Positions 1 to 11,110 of a stretch of 64,000 nt of DNA are shown here, piece by piece. How positions within the stretch are numbered: position 1 is the first letter of the stretch; the number at the start of each line of letters is the position of its first letter. Under the pieces are notes generated by a model, which was not told the origin of the DNA, did no database searches, and saw nothing but the letters and a program-made list of their open reading frames with translations. The translations under genes and the position numbers were made by a program. This DNA is from Synchiropus splendidus (Eukaryota; Chordata; Actinopteri; Syngnathiformes; Callionymidae). The DNA lies in NCBI RefSeq assembly GCF_027744825.2, contig NC_071345.1:17144001-17208000 (forward strand), given 5' to 3'.

Positions 1-1420
1 GTCCATTCAGCTTTATGGGGTTACTATAGTTGGACTATTGTGAAGAGGTAAAAACAACTATGTGGAAAACATTCTTCACTAAATGACCTTAACATAAAAG
101 ACTAAAATAACATCAGCTGATGTCGCGCTTTTATACGGCTATTTTTCACGATGAAACAAAAGCTTGTAGTTACAAATTCTGTCAATGAATAAAGTGCTTG
201 GTAAAACAACCCCATAACCTGAGCATCGACTTCAATGAAAATATAGAAGAATATAAAAAGAAAATCCATTTAGTTGAGAATAAAAGCCCAATGTTGCAGC
301 ATGAGGCTGACCCCAATGAGATATAAAATCTTTTAAAAGCCAATAAAACAAGGGTGGGGAACGTTGATAACATAAATCAGCTCTGCTAATCTCTGCAGCC
401 GAAAGTTCAATGAAAAGTTGGAGGGGTGAATGAAGCCAAGAGTTATGTGACTGCTCACAGACCTTTTGAAATGGCACTGAGAGCTACACTGCTTATCAGC
501 ACGCACACTAATGAAACACCCTTTTTTCCCCAAACAGATGTCTGTTATCTATAAAATGAAAACAAAAACTGTACTCTTTGATGGAGCTCAAACCCAGAGG
601 TTATATGATCTTGACTAAAAATGATGTCTCGCTTGGTTGAAGTAGTTTCAACTGTAAGTCACTAACACACAGGCGAATACACCAACCGGCAGCATGCTGT
701 GTAGAAATGGACTCAGTTAAAAGGTGCACATGTTTACAGGTCCTATATGAAAGGAGCATAACACAGTGTCTTTTATCTACGCATGAAACTGCAGTTCAGT
801 TTAGTATGTAACAGTATATACATTATATATGTGCAGTGGTACATACAAATACTTCACAGCTTCAAAGTTTCTGAGCTATGATTTCCTCAGGTTTATCATT
901 GTTAAGTGCTTACTTTCACTTTAAATGTGGATTTTTTTTGGTCCTTTGAAGTTTGACTTCCTGTTGCACTATATTCACATTCCAAAGGTGTCATATAGTG
1001 ACTACTTCGATATGGAACTTTGCATCTAATATTAACACCGAAGTCAGCCTTCCATGTTACCCGTCAATGGCTAGGTTTCTGCCATGTTTGCTAAGCTGGT
1101 TTGGAATTTACAGAAGAGTCGGACAAGCAAGGTCAGCAGTTATCAAAGGTTTTAATACAAATAGCACACAAACAATAAGGAGAACTGAGGTCGACGACAC
1201 CAAAAGAGGAGCGTTGAAGACAATCCCGAAAAAAGGGGGAAAAACCTGAAACAGAAAGCAGGTGTAAGAGATACAATCCTAGAAACGGGGACAACTGACG
1301 CACTCGGATATAACTCTCATGAGGCTACTGTAAAACTAAGGACACTCGGACCGAGGAAATAAATACCACGCTGGTAGAACTAAAATAGTGAGTAAACAAA
1401 CACTCAAAGACAGGCTCTCG
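1..1420. other. No recognised feature
   Basis: I see no gene, repeat family or long microsatellite here. Small open frames occur on both strands but are short, overlap each other and resemble no family I know. A 98-codon frame at 953-1249 on the plus strand has no domain and no coding-like features. The sequence reads as ordinary intergenic or intronic vertebrate DNA. Confidence 0.6.
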
Positions 1421-1424
1421 TGGA

Positions 1425-1495
1425 GCAGAGAGAAGAGCGAGAGAGAGAGGAAAGGAAAGAGAACGAGGAGGAGAACGCAGAGCGAAACAGGGAGA
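1425..1495. repeat. Purine-rich GA tract
   Basis: The plus strand is almost entirely A and G over about 70 bases, with an impure GAGAGA core near 1438-1450. It is an imperfect polypurine/polypyrimidine tract, not a clean microsatellite. Such tracts can adopt triplex DNA, but nothing here shows a function. Confidence 0.6.
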
Positions 1496-2060
1496 TAAAC
1501 AGGGACGCTAGCGAACTAAGTAATCAAGAGGGACCTTTACCATGAGATTCATAAACGGACCTTCTGGCCATTGCAAGCTGGAACCCGGGAGTAGATATCC
1601 GTGAAGATGATTATCGGAATGAGTTCCAGCTGCGTTGCCATCAAGCTGCGGGGAAACAGATACAGAGAAGGAAACAAGGAACCGGGAAAGCAGGAAGTTA
1701 CAAAAATAAAAGCACAGACGAGACACGGAACCTAACAGTTTCAGTGGAGTAAAATTTTTCCCTGAACGCATGAAGGCGGTGTTGAGGTTAGGACTCATGC
1801 GGCGGGTGACGTTAGATAGAATTAAGGCATTAGATAACCTTTTTAATCTCTATTAATCGCACTACAGTGTGTGATTATTGGCAAATTAATAAAACTGTCT
1901 CTGTTGTAAATGGAAGATTTTATCAACACACTGGGGACCATGTTGAAAACTAAACAAGAGCTTGGCAACAGAACACGGTAGGTGCCTCTATCCCTTCTGC
2001 TCTGGGTTTTTGGGTACAGACCCCAATAACACATAAACAGACTGCTGTAAATGGTTCCAG
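1496..2060. other. No recognised feature
   Basis: Nothing identifiable. The minus-strand frame at 1508-1798 (96 codons) shows no domain or recognisable similarity. Confidence 0.5.
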
Positions 2061-2064
2061 TCTA

Positions 2065-2155
2065 TACGCTGGGTGTCCTTTGTAGCAGGGATAGGCCCCA
2101 CCCCTGCGACCCTGTTGAGGGAATAAACACCAGATAATGATGGATAATGAATGAA
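2065..2155 (+). mobile_element. LINE/SINE 3'-end remnant of a common fish repeat
   Basis: The run 'agcagggataggcccca...cctgcgaccctgttgaggg...ataatgatggataatgaatga' matches, from memory, the very common fish repeat end in which 'gctgggataggctccagc', 'gcgaccctg' and 'aggataagcgg' lead into a GGAT-type tail. The order of the blocks and the degenerate GATGGATAATGAATGA tail fit a diverged 3' end in plus orientation. The exact family (LINE or LINE-mobilised SINE) cannot be settled by eye. Confidence 0.7.
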
Positions 2156-2159
2156 GGTG

Positions 2160-3760
2160 ATCTCAGCTTCACAGTGACCCGGGCCAAGAGACAGCGGGGC
2201 ACTTGTCCATGAACTCACACTGATGAGCCGTTCAGAGGAAACCCTCAAGCGTGGGAAGAGCCAACAAGCTTCACACGGTGAGCCTCAACGGAAGGTTTCC
2301 AAGAGCAGGAGTCAAACCAGGCTGAAGCTCTTCAGACTAGAAGAATGTGACGAACCCTAGCGAGCCAATGAAGAGGTAGATAAGCAGCGCCAAAACTGGA
2401 AAATCAATGAATTGACTCAAAGAAGTCCATTTTTTTTTTAAATCCATAAATCTGCAGCCACTGACCGTGCCAACCCCTGTCATTCCACGCTGAGACCATT
2501 TGAACGTTTGACCTCTCCACCACATGATTACCTATTTTATAAAAAGAAATCCCCATCCTTCTCTCTTGATCCATATGATTACACATGATGTTGGTTTTGA
2601 CCACTTGGATGCCTCAGCGACATGAAACAGTCGGCTCACCCTCGGCCTCTCTGTTGTTCTAACTGCTTCACTCTGTTCCACAAGAGAACATGTTTCAGTC
2701 AAGCAAATGCCTTTCAGACCACGGCTGTGTTGCTTTTTCTCTCGATCTGTCTGCGCTTTGATCTCCACATTCCGTGGAAAGCGGCTGGTGACGCTCACAT
2801 GGTGCGATTTAGCCGCAACATGTCTGTTCAAACTCTTCTTCTGGCGTCACGTGACGCAGGTACTGCGCTAACCAGACAGCTCACAATTTGTGCGGATGAG
2901 TCTGAACTCATTGGAAAGGCCATTTTTTATGATCGTCAGTCTGAAGCGTTTAATCCACGTTTGATGATCGGGATCACATAATGAGGAGATCAGTGTAATG
3001 GGAGCACTTAATCACGAAGAGCCTGCCGAAACGGAGCAGTGGAGATGAAACACGTCGCGAGTATGACATACATGTGACAGCGCAAACCTCCAAACAAAAT
3101 AATGATGCATTGGCCTGGGAAGCGGCTGCGATGGAAAACAGCTTGCCTTGGTTAGATGTTGACCCATGTGTGTCCCCCACTGGAACCAGAGCAGAGATGA
3201 GAGCATGAACTTATCATTTCGCCGTCCAAGTTAGAACAAAGTGGTAATCCAGTGCAGAAGAGCAATGCACAACAGTATAATATTGCATATTTACGTTTTT
3301 GCTTCACCAGCAGAATGCGCTGTCAACAGATGGGGGGCAGAAGGTGCCCAGTGAAGCAACTGCGTCCATCTTCAGCAGTTCACACATACGACTTAAGTAG
3401 AAGCAGACCAGACTGTGCGCCATATGGACGGCATATCGACTGCGTCGAGGCTTAAAACCGCTGAATTATGTTCTGATCCTGGACTCAAGTCCAGACTCTG
3501 AAATCTTTGTTTCCAAACAGCAACATTTCTGTGGTCTCTGTTTATTTTCACTTTGAGGACTGAAATAAGGAAGCAGATTAATAAATGAGGATCTAAGGAA
3601 TACAGGTTTAAGAAACAAGCTGGGACTGCTCTCTTAAATATTGCTGCAAAATCATGTCAGGTAACATTTCAGGACGCTCCTCCTGCTGCCTCACCCCCAC
3701 CCTCCCAAAATAACAGACAAATGACAGAGTGAACAATGGGACAATGGTGAGATGACGGAT
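2160..3760. other. No recognised feature; one 119-codon frame without similarity
   Basis: No repeat family is recognised. A plus-strand frame at 2622-2981 (119 codons) is the longest here. It has a short hydrophobic stretch but no domain, and another frame overlaps it on the opposite strand (2532-2831), which suggests chance. I do not call it a gene. Confidence 0.5.
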
Positions 3761-3765
3761 ACAAA

Positions 3766-3832
3766 TCCATCCATCCATCTATCCTCTGGGTCGCAGGGGC
3801 ACCAGTCTCACCAGCGAAGCCCAGAGAGATAT
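3766..3832 (-). mobile_element. Short LINE 3'-tail fragment (Rex3/RTE-type suspected)
   Basis: An ATCC repeat is followed by 'cctctgggtcgcaggggcaccagtctcaccagcgaagcccagag'. This resembles the common fish block in which (ATCC)n precedes 'gggtcgcgggggcagcagtc...agcagggaagcccaga', i.e. a LINE 3' end read in reverse. Only about 65 bp remain. The Rex3/RTE label is from memory and tentative. Confidence 0.55.
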
Positions 3833-3981
3833 AGTCTTGTCATTTAGTTGATGATTTTACAGAACTAAAAACCCCTTTTTTTTTTACATGTAAAGATTTA
3901 CCACTCATTCTACATGTCATGAGCTCTCAATAATATTATGAAGTGCATGTTTCAATGCCCTCAATATACATTCTATTTTAT

Positions 3982-4025
3982 ATCCTACACTACTGAATTC
4001 TATTTTATATTCAGTAGTGTAGGAT
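3982..4025. repeat. Perfect 17-bp inverted repeat, 10-nt spacer
   Basis: ATCCTACACTACTGAAT at 3982-3998 is exactly the reverse complement of 4009-4025. A 15-base copy (tcctacactactgaa) recurs at 4052-4066 in the same orientation as the left arm. The arms flank AT-rich sequence and adjoin the AT-rich dispersed repeat that follows. Confidence 0.85.
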
Positions 4026-4066
4026 GTATATATATATATAATGTCGAGATCTCCTACACTACTGAA

Positions 4067-4295
4067 GATAAAATAGAAAACAAAATAGAATTGGCGCCAT
4101 ATTTATTCAATGTTCTCTCTTATAAAAATAAAAGTAAAAATAAATAGTATTAAAAAAATAAAAATAAAACAAAGTTCTACTTCTAATAACGCTATAATTT
4201 CCTCGTGTCCAGAAAGTCCCATCTAATCTAATAACATTGGCACCATATTTATTCAATAGTCTCTTTTTCTTTCCAACAGGCAAATTCATCTGCAT
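4067..4295. repeat. AT-rich dispersed repeat, copy A
   Basis: Blocks such as 'tttattca', 'ttataaaaataaaagtaaaa', 'aaagttct', 'ctataatttc' and 'aatctaa' recur in the same order at about 10900-11105. The 'ttggcRccatatttattcaat' block also occurs twice inside this copy (4092 and 4230 regions), so it has been internally duplicated. No family recognised and no coding capacity. Confidence 0.6.
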
Positions 4296-4299
4296 CTTT

Positions 4300-7200
4300 C
4301 CAATATATAATACACAAAATTAAGTGTCAAAAGTTTTGTAAAAGTGAAGGAAATTTGCCTCAATGAGGCATTTTTAATCACACAAAATATAAAAATGTTT
4401 TGAAAGAAACTTGTACATTATGCCTCTGGTTTTCATTGACTTAATCTGGGCCCTAATCTGAGGACCTTTTGACCTGCTATTCCTGAGGCTGGTGACAGCA
4501 GAGGTGATTCTTGGACTTCATGCTTGACGATTTTTGTGAGTGCACATTGGAACTTTTTATAATTCTGTCATTTTCATTAATTCAGCAATTTCACACTAAA
4601 GTGCTCGTGCAATACATCTGTCAACCAGGAGAATGTTAATATAGTAATGTTTGGGTATTCTACGCCGGGAATCACACATTCTATAACAGCCATATAAATT
4701 GACTGGATAAAGATAGATCTGACATTTCCATGTTAGTCAGGGACACAGAGTTTTGTCAAGAGAACCAGAAACAAAATGACATACAAAGAAGGCACAAACA
4801 GGACGCATGAAAAATGTAAACTAACAAGGAAACCACAGCTTTAAAAAGCTGTTCAGAGAGTGAGAGAGTTCAAGTTACAACATCAACTGATTCATATCAG
4901 CTAGTGTGTAACACTATCTCTCACACATGTTTCCTCCAGGCACTAGATTTGAATCCCAAAAGAAAGATTTAGTCGTGACTCTGTGCAAATTGTTTGTCGA
5001 TATAAATGTGGATCCATGAGTGACATCTTTTATCTCAATGTGCCTGGACTTTTTCATGAATATCTTCTTCTTCTTCTTGGCAGAAACCTGCAGGGTTGGG
5101 CTTCAATGACCTGCCACCCTGTTATATATGTTTTATTAATAAAATCTCCATTAAATTCCGAATAAAATGAGTCCGTAGTTTCACTTCACCCTTGACTCTG
5201 TGGAGTGCAGATCTTCGCTTGAGATCTTGAGTGGAGTTGTTTCCTCTTGAATGAGACAAGCACATCTCTGTGCTCATGACCCGCATCTCAACAGCTTCAT
5301 ATTTTATTTTCGCCACATAAAACAAACCGTGTCAATAATTTTTTATAAGGTCTGTCATATATTATAAATGAAATAGGCTCTGATGCAGATCACTGATAAA
5401 TTCTGAGCGTGTGTTGACTTGGCGCTAAAATGATAAAATCAAACCAGCGTTCCTGCTTTATGAAGTGAAAAACCAAACCCGTGGGGAAAAAAAAAAAATG
5501 TGACAAGGTGAAAGTTGAAAGGGCTCGGCTTCACTCTGGTCCATAGATGAATGAGAATCCCACAGCGCCTGACCTGCTGTTAACCCCACGTTCAGCTGAG
5601 GGTCCTCTCAGGAGAAGCCTCTCTGAAACCTGATGTAAATCTCACACAAAACTTTACACTAATATCCAGCACACTGAGGACTGCTGCTCCTAGCTCGAGT
5701 GAGGAGACAGAAGAGTGAACATAGCAGCTGAAGAGAGTATTGTGATTGACAGCTTTGAGTCTGCTGCAGTCTGCTCCCATGGAGAGCTTGTAGAAGTTGA
5801 CCCAGCAACCTTAGCAGATGCTGCTCAGTGTCCCCACGGAACTGGTATTGAAGTTGTTGGGTTTTTTTTTTTTCTTTCATTCAAGGAAACAAGCCAAGGG
5901 CCTGAATTCTGAGTTAGAAATGTTAAAATGAAACTGAACAAGTGAAACTCTGGGGACACAAGTTTAAAATCCCCCTGTGGCTACACTTGAAGAGAAGGAT
6001 TGCTAAACACTAATGCTTTTCTCTCCAGCCCCCATGAGGTCAGCGTTTAGCACATTCTCACTCCTAAGGCGTCACTTATTGATGAGCCTCAAGTGGACGT
6101 TTGTGTCCAATAGAGAGGCTGAAGTCAGCGCTACACTGTTGACACGGCTGATAAGCTCTCATAGTTACCTCACGGAAGATGTTACCTAGTGTATATAGTT
6201 CCTAATGCGGGGCACAGACAAGGATTTCCAACTGTGAGAGACTCCTCACATGAAGATTAAAAAAAAAAAAAATCATTATGTCAATCATTATGTCTGTGGT
6301 GCCCCCCAATAATCTCAGCACATCGCACACTGGAGCTTCTGTCCTAGCACCAAGACAGAAATCGCATGTGATCACGTGTAAAAGAAACTCAAAGTGGAGA
6401 CACAAGCCAATAACACAACACGGAAATTGACACGATTCTGGTGGGTTTAAGCATGTTTAAAATAGTTTTTATGGAAATGTCCTGAAAGAAATGTCATAAT
6501 AAATGAAAGGCAGTTTTGAACTTCACACCTAAAGGAGTGGACGGCTTTATAGATTTACTTCTCACAGGGTTTCCACCACGTACAACAACCTAAATAAACA
6601 ACTCAATAAAAAAAAGATCTCTTCTTTAAAGATGAGCTCTCACGTGATCACGCAGGTTTAAACAACGTAGAAACATCGAAACAAGCGGATGACACATAAC
6701 ATGTCATTGAGGTGGAGATCATCATGATGCTTTTCACAGGAAAATCTTCGTGGAACTCAAGTTGCGCGTTCCGGGTGGACATAAGAAAAGACTTGGACTT
6801 GGACTGCTTGGACTGGAGAGACAAAACTTTCCTCCCTGGATTCAATGTTTCTCTATCGCTGTGTGCTGTGTTTTTGTCTCTTTTTTTCTGGCATTGTTCC
6901 ACCACAGTTTCAAAAAATCCTGGTGGAAACCCTGTCTCATCATTAAAAATTAGATTTGTACTGTTCACAATTTAAAAAATGGTCAAAATCCCCACTTTAA
7001 GTCCTTATTTAACTGTCGCTTCTTGCTAAGTTGCAGTACATGTCAGGAGTGATCAACTCTCCCGAGGCACATTAAGATTTTTGGATGCAAACATTGAACA
7101 TGTTCAACATGCACAATTGTTGGCCTGACAGTTTTCAGTGCCGATTATTCACTGTTAACACACTCCAGACATAATTCTCTGATAGGATAATGATCTTATA

Positions 7201-8700
7201 AGAGTTACAATAATAAGTGGGTTTCTATCCTTAGTGGGGGAAGGACACAGTCGAGACAAAAACAGCCCAGTTATCCTTTACTTAGATGCAACTTTTCGGC
7301 ACTGTGAGTCCTTTTCTTTTTTATGCACTGGGACACACATTTCATTTAAAAGTTGCCAATGGTGTCAACATGAGAAACGCTTACTATTGCATTGCAAATG
7401 TCAACTTGACAGCCATCAATTTGTGACACCGTCGGCGTGACTATGTGAAGGAAATTCAATTCACTTAGTCAATATTGCAATGTTCTTAGAGGCCTCCATT
7501 TACACCAGGGAACTAATGCAGTCACTATATCAATGACTCTGTTATAACAGTGTTATAATATGTAGAGCAACAAACAAAAAACAGAAGAGAAAGGAAGAAA
7601 AAGACATTACCCAACCCTGCTCCATGTCTTTGGAAATTGCATTTCCAGTTAAAACAATGGACATCGGAATATCGCTTTGTAGGCTTTTTCACGCAAGCGT
7701 TGTACACCACAACCGTCTGTGTAGGTTTTCCACAAAATATTCATTACTTTCACCTTGAGTCTGCCGTTTACTGATGAGAATGTGGTCCAGACGAAATTTT
7801 GGCTGCAGCGTCGTCTGAGAGCAGCTTAACAGTTTGGCCAAAGATGAGACAAAGAAGGTATGCTGTCTCACTAACAAGTCTACAAATCTTTGTCTAATTC
7901 CACCAATCTGTCCTCTGACAGACACATTTTTCCACTTCACCACCAGCACATGTGACTTGTCATCTGCACCCTTCACAATCAGCACTTGGCTGCTGCGGGT
8001 TACAGACGCAGGACTGACTCAAACTCATCACGAACAAATGTTTGGAATTATCGATCGGACGAACTGCGGCGGATGCTCAGACCAGGAGCGGCCGGGCCAA
8101 GGCTGGACAGATGCCACGCGGGTTCAGCATGTCACACACCCAGGCCTCAGGTATGATGACCGCATTATAGGTGAAGTCATCCCTCCCAGCTCACCGAGAA
8201 CGCGCCTGTAATTCATGCTAACCGAGGACACCGAGAAACGTGATGGCTGGAGGCTGCAGGATCAAGACTGATGAAGACAGAGGTCCATTTAGACACGTTA
8301 TGGCCTCTGCTCAAGACACGTGGTCGTCCTGACATTTTGGGGAGATGCAGGAAATCCCTCACACTGAAGAGGATGCACGACATGCAGCATGGAACTGCCG
8401 AGGTGGAAAGACTTTGCAGTGAAGTTGGTCATGGCCACATTGTTCAATACATATGAACTTTAGATTTATTACACCTTAAAAACCTTAAAACAATACCAAA
8501 ATGTCATCTTGCTATAGTTAGATTGTGCCCAAAGTTCAATTGTACTTTCTGATTTACGCTACACTGATCTACCCACATTTGGAAAGAGTTTTCTACTACA
8601 TACTTTATGACACACTAACTCTAGCCAGAGTAATGTTACTGATCTCTGCATCAAATAACAAATGTCAATAGGATAAGACATTATCCTGTAACTATACAAT
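4300..8700. other. Long stretch without recognised genes
   Basis: No repeat family or gene is recognised over 4.4 kb. Homopolymer runs occur near 5490 (A), 5860 (T) and 6259 (A). Overlapping frames at 5592-5912 and 6648-6975 on both strands look like chance. The only frame with a somewhat protein-like composition is 7689-7985 on the minus strand, listed separately. Confidence 0.5.
7689..7985 (-). other. Open frame of 98 codons, unrecognised; possible decayed coding fragment
   Basis: The minus-strand frame reads as a mixed, non-low-complexity protein (for example DKSHVLVVKWKNVSVRGQ and GGIRQRFVDLLVRQHTFF). Charged and hydrophobic residues alternate in a way uncommon for random AT-rich DNA. 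No domain is recognised. Upstream on the minus strand there is a pyrimidine-poor 'cagcag' rather than a strong splice acceptor. It could be an old transposon-coding remnant, an exon of an unknown gene, or chance. Confidence 0.15.
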
Positions 8701-8705
8701 ACTTA

Positions 8706-8771
8706 CATTATTATTATTATTATTATTGTTATTATTATTGTTGTTGTTGTTGTTGTTATTGTTGTTGTTGT

Positions 8772-8834
<63 letters not shown>

Positions 8835-8857
8835 TATTATTATGATTATTATTATTA
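8706..8857. repeat. Palindromic trinucleotide array (TTA/TTG)n-(TAA)n-(TTA)n
   Basis: A (TTA) and (TTG) array to about 8772 is followed directly by an uninterrupted (TAA)n to about 8832 and then by a short (TTA)n containing one TTATGATTA variant. Because TTA and TAA are reverse complements, the two halves can pair as a long hairpin. Confidence 0.95.
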
Positions 8858-9210
8858 AAAGCCTATTCAGCTATCTATCTGAATGACTGGCGTTGGTTTA
8901 TCTGTCTGTGTTCAAAATTACTTGAAAAGTAATGAATGGCTTTGGAGGACATTTTCAGGAAATATTTGAAATTGGACAAGGAGCAAATGATTACATTTTG
9001 AGTGTGATCCAGTTGACTGTCTGGATCCAGGAACCTTTTGATGCTGAAGCTTGCCGTAGGTTAGTGCTCCCTGACTTTTGTAGCTGTATTTGCCGATTTT
9101 GCTCACACTTGCTCACACATACACACAAAAAAGTAGTATCCTCAAGTGCATCAGCAGAGTTGGGTCGCATGCCCCTTATTAAAAATCATTACCTTTATAC
9201 ACTACCCTTG

Positions 9211-9319
<109 letters not shown>

Positions 9320-9639
9320 TAGAGACGCTAATAGAGAGAGTATAGTACTCGTAGTAAGTAGTAGTAACATAACTAGTCATACTAGTTATGCATTATTGTG
9401 TAGGGATCATGAACCTGCAGGTTATCATCATGATCTGCCATAAAAACTGATATAAATATGAGCGCATAACTGTCTGAACACATCTTCAGTAATGGACTTG
9501 TCTCTGCGTGCCAGAACAGTCACTTCACCAATAAAGGTTCGATTTGGCTTGCTCTCCTTTTCACAGTTTTAAGGTGGACGGTGAACACCACCTGTTGTCT
9601 TCATCCACAAAAAAAACCATTTGGAGCGTTTTCATGCGC

Positions 9640-10345
9640 TACTGTTTGGAAACTGGCTTTGTCTGGGGTAATTACAATCTTCTCACCTTTGGCTCTGCAT
9701 TCCACACGTGCATGCACCTCTGACAACACTCTGATTAGAAGAGCTTCCACCTGCCGACAGGACGATGGAAACAAACCGCTGGAAACGCAATGACTGGCTC
9801 TTAATTGAGCCTTTGAAGCCGCCGATTCTCGCTTTTCTCCGCGTTTGCCGTCAGTCTTGGGAGATCTAATCCTGCAGCGTGTGGGCAGGCTGCGGAACTG
9901 CTGCCTCGACAGGAGGATTAGATCCCAGACAAGCGGTTTCTGATAACATGTCAAATGAGTGGGGTTTAATAAAGTGCCAGCATACTTTTATGAAGGTGTC
10001 ATGACTAACAAAGCCTGGTGACTTCATGTGCTGGAGAGGAGACAAGACAAGAGAGAGGTCTTATGAAAGCCGGGCCACAGGCGGCGGCTGCTCCGGCTTG
10101 TAGGAACACATCAGGGAGCAGAATTGATTCGAGTTTCCCCCTGCAGACCTGTGCCACCTGGATTACCTGACAGCAAAAGCTTTTAACCAGGTCATTTGAT
10201 ATCGTTCATCCTTATTTGCAAGTTGAGGGGTGACAGTGGCACCACATCCCTTTCCCCAGCTGCTCCTGGAATGTTTCCTAACAATTTCATTACCTGCTGA
10301 CATCCTGATTTCTGTGCTTCTACTTTCTGAAGATTTATGGTGATA
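9640..10345. promoter_or_regulatory. Candidate conserved non-coding block (possible enhancer)
   Basis: This stretch is more GC-balanced and less repetitive than its surroundings. It holds clustered homeodomain-like and E-box-like words (TAATCC, GGATTA, CACCTG, TTGATATCG). The 117-codon minus-strand frame over 9601-9954 has no recognisable domain. The call rests only on composition and motif density. Conservation across fish was not tested. Confidence 0.25.
9863..9924. repeat. Inverted repeat with paired TAATCC/GGATTA sites
   Basis: GATCTAATCCT at 9863-9873 is perfectly inverted at 9914-9924, and pairing continues outward imperfectly (ttggga / tcccaga). Each arm contains a TAATCC word, the core bound by K50 homeodomain proteins such as OTX, PITX, CRX and GSC. 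The words face each other about 40 bp apart. Confidence 0.6.
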
Positions 10346-10439
10346 CTAATGCAAACGGGAAGGAAGAGGCGAAAGTGTCAAGCTTTCTGAGAGATATAGT
10401 CATGTAGAGTTGCTGTAGAGAAGAAGTCATAATATTACG

Positions 10440-11110
10440 TTCTTTCTTTGTTTATTTAAACTCTTTATAGATTAAAAATATTTGGAATTAAGACACAGCT
10501 GACAGGATAGTACGATACCAATACAATAAATGCAGATGTAAATGACAATATTGAACTGAATAATAAAATAATAAAAAGCATAAAAAGGTTCAACTTAAAT
10601 AAAAACTCATATAATTCTAAATAATAATTAACAACAGGTCAGATAAAACATGTACTGTATATGAAATATTAGATTTGACAACAAGAGAAGTCCCCTCCCC
10701 CCCAAAAAAATATCATTAGCATTGTTCAGAAAGTAAGACAAGGTCAAAGTATGTACTTCAAATAAACGGTGAGGAAAACCCCAAAGAATGGTTAAAAAAA
10801 AAGAGATCAATTATGATGCAATGTGATACATCTTTTAAACAAATTAAGTCAATAAAAGATATAATAATGCAAAATTGTATATATATATACATCCTACACT
10901 TGAATAGAAAATAAGACAATAGAAAAAAATTATAATTTATATTTATTCAGTAGTCTTTGTTATAAAAAATAAAAGTAAAACATAAATTATATAAAAAGAA
11001 ATAAATAAACCTAATTCTTAAAGTTCTGCTTTTAATAAAACTATAATTTCTTATTGTTAAAGTCCAAACTAATCTAACGTATTTCTTTTTCCTTCTTTTT
11101 TTTAAGTGAC
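10440..11110. repeat. AT-rich region containing AT-rich dispersed repeat, copy B
   Basis: The whole interval is strongly AT-rich with many short A/T homopolymers. At about 10885-11105 it shares ordered blocks with 4040-4250 ('catcctacac', 'tttattca', 'ttataaaaa.taaaagtaaaa', 'aagttctgct', 'ctataatttct', 'aatctaa'). The two are copies of one diverged family in the same orientation. Confidence 0.6.

Noticed and set aside
2622..2981. 119-codon plus-strand frame
   Set aside because: No domain and overlapped by a 99-codon frame on the other strand.
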